From NCBI GenBank assembly GCA_945485605.1, contig CALYSG010000033.1, forward strand, positions 1 to 13,769: 13,769 bases of DNA. The letters are read 5' to 3'. The number at the start of each line of letters is the position of its first letter. Positions within the stretch are counted from its first letter, which is position 1. Under the pieces are notes generated by a model. It saw nothing but the letters and a program-made list of their open reading frames with translations. It did not search any database and was not told the origin of the DNA. This stretch comes from an uncultured Clostridia bacterium. Its GTDB lineage: Bacteria; Bacillota; Clostridia; Oscillospirales; CAG-272. The position numbers and the translations under genes are program-made. Positions 8,513-13,769 of this stretch are shown in pieces.

Positions 8513-8605
8513 TATTTTTGGGACGAGATGTTGTCAAGGCAGTTTCGCAGACCGTTCGGTTTGCGTCTGTATAAACATTAAAGTATTGCCGAAAGGAGGA
8601 AAACA
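8513..8605 (+). other. 5' untranslated leader of rpsL
   Basis: The predicted leader is about 93 nt from the transcription start to the rpsL ATG. It contains an 8-bp stem CGCAGACC/GGTTTGCG (8546-8553 and 8558-8565, one G-U pair, GTTC loop). It ends with a near-ideal ribosome binding site, AAAGGAGGA (8592-8600), six nt from the ATG. The hairpin is not followed by a T-run, so it is not an attenuator of the usual type. Whether it binds a ribosomal protein cannot be told from sequence. Confidence 0.5.
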
Positions 8606-9025
8606 ATGCCGACATTCAACCAACTTGTCAGACAAGGCAGAAACGAGAAGACATACAAGTCCAAAGCCCCCGTGCTTCAGAAGGGCTTCAACTCTCTCGA
8701 AAATGCCCCGACAGACCAGAGTTCGCCGCAGAAGAGAGGCGTTTGCACGAAAGTGTATACGACCAGCCCGAAGAAGCCTAACTCCGCTCTCCGTAAGATA
8801 GCGAGAGTTCGTCTTACCAACGGTCTCGAGGCTACGGTGTATATTCCGGGAATCGGACACAATCTGCAGGAGCACTCGGTCGTCCTTATCAGAGGCGGTC
8901 GTGTACGTGACCTGCCCGGTGTACGTTACCACATCATACGCGGTACGCTCGATGCACAGGGCGTCGCAAACCGTCTGCAGAGCCGTTCAAAGTACGGCGC
9001 AAAGGCTCCTAAAAAGAAGAAATAA
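8606..9025 (+). CDS. rpsL: Small ribosomal subunit protein S12
   Basis: S12 sits at the decoding centre of the 30S subunit, affects translational accuracy and is the classical streptomycin-resistance protein. The 139-aa product has the Gram-positive layout, with extra residues before SSPQKRGVCTKVYTTSPKKP that E. coli lacks. The conserved loop PKKPNSALRK includes K56, equivalent to E. coli K42. The second loop reads GGRVRDLPGVRYH, with arginine at 101 where B. subtilis and most bacteria have lysine (E. coli K87 in mature numbering). The C-terminus is the usual basic tail ending in KKKK. The gene is first in the str operon, behind a strong promoter and ribosome binding site. Confidence 0.98.
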   Translation: MPTFNQLVRQGRNEKTYKSKAPVLQKGFNSLENAPTDQSSPQKRGVCTKVYTTSPKKPNSALRKIARVRLTNGLEATVYIPGIGHNLQEHSVVLIRGGRVRDLPGVRYHIIRGTLDAQGVANRLQSRSKYGAKAPKKKK

Positions 9026-9177
9026 TTCTTTCGGAGCGGAAAGGGTATAAGCATACCACTGACAAGCCCGCCTTTTGAGCTGAACTTTAATGTTTAAGCA
9101 GAGCAAGCCGGGCACTGACAGAAGAATGCTTTTGAGTACCTGTGATTTCATAATATTTGATGAAGGAGGGAAGCAAA
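9026..9177 (+). repeat. Long rpsL-rpsG spacer with colinear repeats and hairpins
   Basis: This 152-nt gap is far longer than the other gaps in the operon (30 and 37 nt). Two exact 8-mers recur in the same order: CACTGACA at 9057-9064 and 9113-9120, and CTTTTGAG at 9072-9079 and 9129-9136. Their offsets are 56 and 57 nt, which suggests a decayed tandem duplication. RNA-foldable elements include CTTTC/GAAAG (9028-9032 and 9039-9043), GGTAT/ATACC (9044-9048 and 9053-9057, AAGC loop) and GCCCG/CGGGC (9066-9070 and 9109-9113). In E. coli the rpsL-rpsG spacer is the binding site for autoregulatory S7. A similar role here is only a possibility. Confidence 0.5.
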
Positions 9178-9648
9178 GTGCCGAGAAGAGGTAAAATAGC
9201 CAAGAGAGACGTTCTGCCCGATCCGTTGTATAATTCGAAGCTCGTAACAAAGCTGATAAACAACGTGATGGAAGACGGCAAAAAGGGAGTTGCGCAGAAG
9301 ATAGTCTATGACGCATTCCGCACCGTCGAGGAAAAAGAAGGTCAGAGCGCACTCGAGGTATTCCAGGCAGCGTTTGAAAACGTTATGCCCGTATACGAGG
9401 TCAAAGCACGCCGCGTCGGAGGATCGACTTACCAGGTTCCTATGGAAGTCAGAGCCGACCGCCGTCAGACACTCGGACTCCGCTGGCTCATCGCAGCCGC
9501 AAGAAAACGCGGAGAGCGCACTATGGCTGAAAGACTTGCCGGCGAGATAATCGACGCCAAGAACAGCATGGGCGGCGCATTCAAGAAAAAAGAAGAGACA
9601 CACAAGATGGCAGATGCGAACAAGGCGTTCGCGCACTATCGCTATTGA
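9178..9648 (+). CDS. rpsG: Small ribosomal subunit protein S7
   Basis: S7 organises the head of the 30S subunit by binding the 3' domain of 16S rRNA near the exit site. I use the GTG at 9178 as start. It gives the family's standard 156 aa and the usual N-terminus MPRRGKIAKRDVLPDP, and AAGGAGGG (9163-9170) lies seven nt upstream. An in-frame ATG at 9157 would start before that ribosome binding site and add non-conserved residues. Family signatures include LVTKLINNVMEDGKKGVAQK, the loop ARRVGGSTYQVPMEV, RWLIAAARKRGERTM and the C-terminal helix ETHKMADANKAFAHYRY. fusA begins 30 nt downstream. Confidence 0.97.
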   Translation: MPRRGKIAKRDVLPDPLYNSKLVTKLINNVMEDGKKGVAQKIVYDAFRTVEEKEGQSALEVFQAAFENVMPVYEVKARRVGGSTYQVPMEVRADRRQTLGLRWLIAAARKRGERTMAERLAGEIIDAKNSMGGAFKKKEETHKMADANKAFAHYRY

Positions 9649-9678
9649 TCTGCCGCAGAATAGGAGAAAAAGCAATCT

Positions 9679-11748
9679 ATGCCAAGGGAGTATTCACTTG
9701 AGCGGACCCGGAACATCGGAATCATGGCTCATATCGATGCCGGCAAAACCACAACGACCGAGAGAATCCTCTTTTACACCGGAAAGACCCATAAGCTCGG
9801 CGAGACCCACGAGGGTGCCGCCACGATGGACTGGATGGAAGAGGAGCAGGAACGCGGTATCACGATAACGTCGGCTGCCACGACCTGCTACTGGAAGGGT
9901 CATCGCATAAATATCATAGACACGCCGGGACACGTCGATTTTACCGTCGAGGTCGAGCGTTCGCTCCGTGTACTTGACGGAGCGGTCTGCGTCTTCTGCG
10001 CCAAGGGCGGAGTCGAACCGCAGTCCGAAACTGTCTGGAGACAGGCTAACAAGTACAATGTGCCGAGATTGGCGTATGTAAACAAAATGGATATCATGGG
10101 AGCCAACTTCTACCGTGTTCTCACGATGATGAAGGAAAGACTCCACACAAATCCCGTTCCCGTACAACTGCCTATCGGTTCTGAAGACAGCTTCCGTGGC
10201 ATTGTCGACCTTGTAAACATGGAAGCCGATGTTTATTACGATGAACTCGGTAAGGATATGAGAGTCGAGCCGATCCCGGAAGATATGGTCGATCTTGCCA
10301 ATGAGTATCGTGAAAAGATGCTCGAGGCTACCGCCGAGACCGACGAAGAGCTTTTCGAGAAGTTCTGCAACGGGGAAGATATCACCGTAGATGAGATCCG
10401 CGCCGCTATCAGAAAGGCAACGATCGCAAATACAATGGTCCCCGTAATGTGCGGAACATCGTACAGAAACAAGGGCGTTCAGAAGCTGCTTGACAATATT
10501 GTCGAGTACCTTCCTTCGCCTCTTGATATTCCTCCCGTAAACGGTGTCAATCCCCATACCGGTGAGGAAGAAACCCGTACCGCAAGTGACGCGGAGCCTT
10601 TCTCGGCTCTGGCGTTCAAGATCATGACCGACCCCTATGTAGGAAGACTCTGCTTCTTCCGCGTATATTCGGGAACGATCAAGGCGGGTGAAACAGCGTA
10701 TAACTCAACGAAGGGTGCGCGCGAGCGCTTCGGACGTATCCTTCAGATGCACGCCAATGAGCGTAAGGACATCGAGGGCGTCTACAGCGGAGATATCGCC
10801 GCCGTTATAGGTATAAAGAATACCACGACGGGTGATACATTCTGCGATGAGGCGAAGCCCATCATACTTGAGCAGATGGAATTCCCCGAGCCCGTTATCA
10901 GAGTCGCCATCGAGCCTAAGACCCGCGCGGGTCAGGAAAAGCTCGGCGTCGGACTTCAGAAGCTGGCTGAGGAGGATCCTACCTTCAGAACCTATACCGA
11001 TCAGGACACCGGTCAGACGATCATCGCCGGAATGGGCGAGCTTCACCTTGAGATCATCGTTGAGAGACTTCTCCGTGAGTTCAATGTGGAGGCGAATATA
11101 GGCGCACCGCAGGTGGCTTATAAGGAGACTATCCGCAAGAAAGCGGATCAGGAAACCAAATTTGCCCGTCAGTCGGGCGGTCACGGTCAGTACGGTCATG
11201 TCAAGATCACGATCGAGCCCTCCGAACCCGGAAAGGGCTACGAGTTCGTCAATGCCGTCACGGGCGGCGCGATCCCGAAGGAATTCATTCCCGCGGTCGA
11301 TGCCGGTATCCAGAGCGCCATGCGCTCGGGCGTGCTTGCGGGCTATAATGTCGTTGATGTGAAGGTCACGCTCTATGACGGTTCGTATCATGAGGTCGAC
11401 TCGTCCGACATGGCGTTCAAGATCGCCGGTTCGATGGCATTCAAGGATGCCATGAAGAAGGCTGACCCGGTGCTTACCGAGCCTATCATGAAGGTCGTTA
11501 CGGTCGTTCCCGACGATTATATGGGCGACGTTATCGGCGACTTCAACTCACGTCGCGGTGCGATCCAGTCGATCGAGCCCGTAACGGGCGCGCAGGAGAT
11601 AACCGCGATGGTCCCGCTGTCCGAGATGTTCGGATATGCCACAGACCTGCGTTCAAAGACTCAGGGACGCGGCAACTATTCCATGGAACCCGATCACTTC
11701 GCAGAAGTGCCGAAGTCGATCCAGGAAAAAATCATTGCATCACGCTGA
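9679..11748 (+). CDS. fusA: Elongation factor G
   Basis: EF-G is the translational GTPase that drives ribosomal translocation and, with RRF, ribosome recycling. The 689-aa length is normal. GTP-binding motifs are the P-loop AHIDAGKT (17-24), switch I ending RGITI (59-63), DTPGH (81-85) and NKMD (135-138). Later landmarks are GVEPQSETVWRQA (111-123), GMGELHLEIIVERL in domain III and GGHGQYGHVKI in domain IV. These, with the ribosomal operon context, mark it as the housekeeping EF-G rather than a tetracycline-protection protein or a divergent paralogue. The ATG at 9679 is preceded by AGGAGA (9662-9667). Valine is mostly GTC in the stretch I examined, unlike in neighbouring tuf. Confidence 0.98.
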   Translation: MPREYSLERTRNIGIMAHIDAGKTTTTERILFYTGKTHKLGETHEGAATMDWMEEEQERGITITSAATTCYWKGHRINIIDTPGHVDFTVEVERSLRVLDGAVCVFCAKGGVEPQSETVWRQANKYNVPRLAYVNKMDIMGANFYRVLTMMKERLHTNPVPVQLPIGSEDSFRGIVDLVNMEADVYYDELGKDMRVEPIPEDMVDLANEYREKMLEATAETDEELFEKFCNGEDITVDEIRAAIRKATIANTMVPVMCGTSYRNKGVQKLLDNIVEYLPSPLDIPPVNGVNPHTGEEETRTASDAEPFSALAFKIMTDPYVGRLCFFRVYSGTIKAGETAYNSTKGARERFGRILQMHANERKDIEGVYSGDIAAVIGIKNTTTGDTFCDEAKPIILEQMEFPEPVIRVAIEPKTRAGQEKLGVGLQKLAEEDPTFRTYTDQDTGQTIIAGMGELHLEIIVERLLREFNVEANIGAPQVAYKETIRKKADQETKFARQSGGHGQYGHVKITIEPSEPGKGYEFVNAVTGGAIPKEFIPAVDAGIQSAMRSGVLAGYNVVDVKVTLYDGSYHEVDSSDMAFKIAGSMAFKDAMKKADPVLTEPIMKVVTVVPDDYMGDVIGDFNSRRGAIQSIEPVTGAQEITAMVPLSEMFGYATDLRSKTQGRGNYSMEPDHFAEVPKSIQEKIIASR

Positions 11749-11785
11749 AAAATTTAATTAAAATAATAATCGGAGGATTTTACAA

Positions 11786-12988
11786 ATGGCAAAACAGACG
11801 TTTGAGCGTACAAAGCCCCATGTAAACATTGGTACCATAGGTCACGTTGACCACGGTAAAACTACTCTTACTGCTGCGATCACAAAGTATCTCTCTCTCG
11901 TGAACGGGTCTGAGTTCCTTGATTACAGCCAGATCGACAACTGCCCCGAGGAAAGAGCTCGCGGTATCACGATCAACTCGAGACACGTTGAGTACGAGAC
12001 CGCAAACCGTCACTATGCGCACGTTGACTGCCCGGGACACGCTGACTATGTTAAAAACATGATCACCGGTGCTGCCCAGATGGACGGCGCAATCCTCGTT
12101 GTTGCAGGTACCGACGGACCTCTTGCCCAGACCCGTGAGCACGTTCTTCTTGCCCGTCAGGTCGGCGTTCCCGCCCTCGTCGTTTTCATGAACAAGACTG
12201 ACCTTGTTGATGACGAAGAGATCCTTGACCTTGTCGAGATGGAAGTTCGTGACCTTCTCTCGTCCTACGACTTCCCGGGTGATGATATTCCGGTCATACG
12301 CGGCTCTGCCCGTAACGCCCTCGAGTCCACCAGCACCGATCCCAATGCTCCCGAGTTTGCTTGCATCAAAGAGCTGATGGATGCTGTTGACTCCTATATT
12401 CCTACCCCTGAGCGTCAGTCCGATAAGCCCTTCCTTATGCCCGTCGAGGACGTTTTCTCGATCTCCGGCCGTGGAACGGTTGCTACCGGTCGTGTCGAGC
12501 GCGGAACCGTTAAGGTTGGCGACGCTGTCGAGATCGTCGGTCTTTCCGATGAGAAGGGAGCTTCCGTCGTTACCGGCGTTGAGATGTTCCATAAGCTCCT
12601 TCCGCAGGCTGAGGCAGGCGACAACATCGGTGTTCTTCTTCGCGGCGTAGCGAAGGACGGCATCGAGCGTGGTCAGGTCCTCTGCAAGCCCGGCACCGTT
12701 CATCCTCACACCAAGTTCATCGGTCATGTATACTGCCTGACCGAAAAAGAAGGCGGCCGTAAGAAGCCCTTCGTATCCGGCTACAGACCTCAGTTCTACT
12801 TCAGAACCACCGACGTTACCGGTACCATCGAGCTTCCTGAGGGCACCGATATGTGCCGTCCGGGCGATAACGTAGATATGACCGTTGAGCTCATCACTCC
12901 TATCGCTATGGAAGAGGGACTTCGCTTCGCTATCCGTGAAGGCGGCAGAACCGTCGGATCGGGCGTTGTTTCGAAGATTCTTGCGTAA
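11786..12988 (+). CDS. tuf: Elongation factor Tu
   Basis: EF-Tu delivers aminoacyl-tRNA to the ribosomal A site as a GTP ternary complex. It has 400 aa, with the P-loop GHVDHGKT (19-26), switch I with RGITIN (59-64), DCPGH (81-85), NKTD (136-139) and domain 2-3 signatures such as SGRGTVATGRVERG and YRPQFYFRTTDVTGTIELPEG. It starts at 11786 behind CGGAGGA (11771-11777). The G-domain stretch VVAGTDGPLAQTREHVLLARQ (near 105-125) differs from the common form with PMPQTREH. Codon choice is richer in GTT than in fusA, which suits a maximally expressed gene. It is the last gene of the str operon in this window; ribU follows rather than rpsJ. Confidence 0.98.
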   Translation: MAKQTFERTKPHVNIGTIGHVDHGKTTLTAAITKYLSLVNGSEFLDYSQIDNCPEERARGITINSRHVEYETANRHYAHVDCPGHADYVKNMITGAAQMDGAILVVAGTDGPLAQTREHVLLARQVGVPALVVFMNKTDLVDDEEILDLVEMEVRDLLSSYDFPGDDIPVIRGSARNALESTSTDPNAPEFACIKELMDAVDSYIPTPERQSDKPFLMPVEDVFSISGRGTVATGRVERGTVKVGDAVEIVGLSDEKGASVVTGVEMFHKLLPQAEAGDNIGVLLRGVAKDGIERGQVLCKPGTVHPHTKFIGHVYCLTEKEGGRKKPFVSGYRPQFYFRTTDVTGTIELPEGTDMCRPGDNVDMTVELITPIAMEEGLRFAIREGGRTVGSGVVSKILA

Positions 12989-12991
12989 TTC

Positions 12992-13008
12992 TGATCCGAT
13001 AAGGATCA
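12992..13008 (+). other. Small hairpin directly after tuf
   Basis: TGATCC (12992-12997) and GGATCA (13003-13008) form a 6-bp perfect stem with a GATAA loop, starting four nt after the tuf stop. It lies just ahead of the larger stem-loop at 13014-13049. Together they form a tandem-hairpin 3' end. No T-run follows. Its role, such as protecting the 3' end, is a guess. Confidence 0.4.
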
Positions 13009-13013
13009 TAAAA

Positions 13014-13049
13014 GTACAGGGGTTGCCGCGACAGCGGCAGTCCCTGTAC
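13014..13049 (+). terminator. 16-bp stem-loop after tuf, no U-tract
   Basis: The arms 13014-13029 and 13034-13049 pair over 16 bp: GTACAGGG with CCCTGTAC, then two G-U wobbles, then TGCCGC with GCGGCA, closed by a GACA tetraloop. It is the natural candidate for the str operon 3' end. As after rpoC, the downstream flank (GGCATTTGCTCC) lacks a U-tract, while AAAA (about 13010-13013) immediately precedes the stem. Efficient intrinsic termination on the + strand is therefore uncertain. Some readthrough into the riboswitch region is plausible. Confidence 0.6.
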
Positions 13050-13077
13050 GGCATTTGCTCCGCTCTTACGGAAATTG

Positions 13078-13092
13078 AAGATCAGTGATCTT
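13078..13092 (+). promoter_or_regulatory. Inverted repeat overlapping riboswitch P1
   Basis: AAGATCA (13078-13084), G, TGATCTT (13086-13092) is a 15-nt near-palindrome at the 5' edge of the FMN aptamer. As RNA it can form six base pairs (13078-13083 with 13087-13092) around an AGT loop. That pairing uses the same bases as the 5' strand of helix P1 (13088-13093), so the two cannot form together. As DNA it could be a protein-binding site. Neither role is shown. Confidence 0.4.
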
Positions 13093-13198
13093 TGGGGATT
13101 GGTGAAATTCCATACCGGCGGTAAAGCCCGCTAACGCCGAGAGGCGCCGAACAGGTGAGATTCCTGTGCCGACGGTCAGAGTCCGGATGAGAAAAGAT
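13088..13198 (+). ncRNA. FMN riboswitch aptamer (RFN element)
   Basis: The conserved RFN core is easy to read: GGTGAAATTCC then ACCGGCGGTAAAGCCCGC, a variable GCC-rich hairpin (ACGCC-GAGA-GGCGC), a helix ACAGG/CCTGT (13151-13155 and 13163-13167) around TGAGATT, then GCCGACGGTCAGAGTCCGGA and TGAGA. Helix P1 closes the element: ATCTTT (13088-13093) with AAAGAT (13193-13198). The element binds flavin mononucleotide and controls riboflavin synthesis or uptake genes. Here it sits 66 nt ahead of ribU, so FMN sufficiency should shut off riboflavin import. Confidence 0.95.
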
Positions 13199-13235
13199 AA
13201 AACCTGTTCCCCGGGAGGGGGACTTTTTTTATCTT
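13149..13235 (+). promoter_or_regulatory. FMN riboswitch expression platform (antiterminator)
   Basis: GAACAGGT (13149-13156), inside the aptamer, is fully complementary to ACCTGTTC (13202-13209). The second segment includes the first four bases of the terminator stem. In FMN-bound RNA, ACAGG is held in an aptamer helix with CCTGT, which frees the terminator. Without FMN the 8-bp long-range pair can form and block it. In addition, AAGATAAAA (13194-13202) can pair with TTTTATCTT (13227-13235), linking the P1 3' strand to the T-run. The pairings are read directly from sequence; the switching direction follows known FMN transcriptional riboswitches. Confidence 0.75.
13206..13230 (+). terminator. 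Riboswitch-controlled intrinsic terminator
   Basis: GTTCCCC (13206-13212) pairs with GGGGGAC (13217-13223) over seven base pairs, one of them G-U, with a GGGA loop. Seven T residues follow at once (13224-13230). This is a textbook Rho-independent terminator between the FMN aptamer and ribU. It contrasts with the U-less hairpins after rpoC and tuf. Confidence 0.92.
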
Positions 13236-13264
13236 CCATAAATAATTTTTAATGGGAGAACAAT

Positions 13265-13769
13265 ATGAAAAAGGAAAAATTTTTCACCGCAAGAAAGCTG
13301 ACGGTGACGGCAATAATGTCGGCAATAGCTTTTATTCTTATGATGCTCGAATTTGCGACCCCGATAACACCGGGATTTCTGAAATTCGACTTTTCCGACC
13401 TTCCGGCACTTATTTCGGCGTTTGCGCTCGGACCCTTTTGGGGAGTGGCGACCGAACTGCTTAAGAACCTTCTGCATTTGCCGTTCACCGGGACGTCGGG
13501 TGTCGGCGAGCTCGCCAATTTATTTGTCGGTGCTGCGATGGTATTGCCCGCGGGTCTTATATATCGCAAATGGGAGGGAAGGCGCGCGGCTCTTATCGGG
13601 TGCCTTGTCGGAGCTGTTACCGCATCGGCATTAAGCTTTCCGGTGAATTATTTCATAACCTATCCGTTTTACTCGGGATTTATGCCGATGGATGCGATAA
13701 TCGGACTTTACAGTGCCATCCTTCCGGCGGCAAATACGCTTCCGCGCGCGCTGCTTATATTTAACGTGC
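13265..13769 (+). CDS. ribU: Riboflavin ECF transporter S-component (3' end outside window)
   Basis: RibU is the membrane substrate-binding component that captures riboflavin for an energy-coupling factor transporter. It works with a shared EcfT/EcfA module encoded elsewhere. The ATG at 13265 follows GGGAGAA (13254-13260). The visible 168 codons, out of roughly 190-210 for the family, show a basic N-terminus and a first hydrophobic segment containing AIMSA, an AxxxA motif of the kind S-components use to dock on EcfT. The RibU signature LKFDFSDLPALISAFALGP follows, then the region GVATELLKNLLHL, then GELANLFVGAAMVLPAGLIYR and a segment with FPVNYFITYPFY. Several hydrophobic helices are evident. 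The upstream FMN riboswitch independently supports the assignment. The frame is open to the window edge, so the C-terminus is not seen. Confidence 0.95.
   Translation, partial: MKKEKFFTARKLTVTAIMSAIAFILMMLEFATPITPGFLKFDFSDLPALISAFALGPFWGVATELLKNLLHLPFTGTSGVGELANLFVGAAMVLPAGLIYRKWEGRRAALIGCLVGAVTASALSFPVNYFITYPFYSGFMPMDAIIGLYSAILPAANTLPRALLIFNV

Noticed and set aside
9157..9177. Earlier ATG start for rpsG
   Set aside because: It would precede the clear AAGGAGGG site and lengthen S7 beyond its conserved 156-residue form.
9090..9194. Small 34-codon frame starting in the rpsL-rpsG spacer and overlapping the rpsG start
   Set aside because: No proper ribosome binding site and no recognisable peptide; a leader peptide is not supported.
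9679..11748. fusA as a tetracycline ribosomal-protection gene
   Set aside because: Operon context and domain signatures are those of housekeeping EF-G.
11780..13054. Minus-strand open frame (about 424 codons) opposite tuf
   Set aside because: It is a shadow of the highly biased tuf coding sequence, with no recognisable domain and no separate regulatory signals.

Overview
The window is the end-to-end transcription and translation core of a Gram-positive, Clostridia-type bacterium (Bacillota). The order is rpoB, rpoC, rpsL, rpsG, fusA, tuf, then an FMN riboswitch and the start of ribU. All genes are on the + strand. Three features point to Clostridia: the long Gram-positive form of ribosomal protein S12, RpoB and RpoC that resemble Bacillus/Clostridium proteins rather than proteobacterial ones, and a riboswitch-controlled RibU. 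The moderately GC-rich sequence and the acidic, extended RpoB suggest an Oscillospiraceae/Ruminococcaceae-like gut lineage. That family placement is inference.

Region by region: 1-137 is the end of the rpoB leader. 138-8300 holds rpoB and rpoC, 15 nt apart and surely co-transcribed. A 16-bp stem-loop follows rpoC. The next 305 nt contain a near-perfect sigma-A promoter (consensus -35, 17-nt spacer, extended consensus -10) that starts the str operon: rpsL, rpsG, fusA, tuf (8606-12988). The rpsL-rpsG spacer is unusually long for this operon and carries colinear repeats. A second 16-bp stem-loop follows tuf. Next come an FMN (RFN) aptamer with a readable antiterminator/terminator switch and the riboflavin-uptake S-component gene ribU, cut by the window end.

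Functionally, RpoB and RpoC form the catalytic core of RNA polymerase. S12 and S7 are 30S proteins, and EF-G and EF-Tu drive elongation. RibU takes up riboflavin through a shared ECF module and should be switched off by FMN. I see no mobile element, CRISPR array, tRNA or rRNA, and no convincing minus-strand gene.

Nothing here amounts to a new system. The points most worth a second look are: arginine at S12 position 101 (a streptomycin-resistance residue elsewhere), a lineage-specific insertion of about 130 residues in RpoB with an internal 21-bp duplication, two long stem-loops with A-tracts but no U-tracts after rpoC and tuf, the lack of a visible promoter before the riboswitch, an upstream sequence that can compete with riboswitch helix P1, and the repeated rpsL-rpsG spacer.
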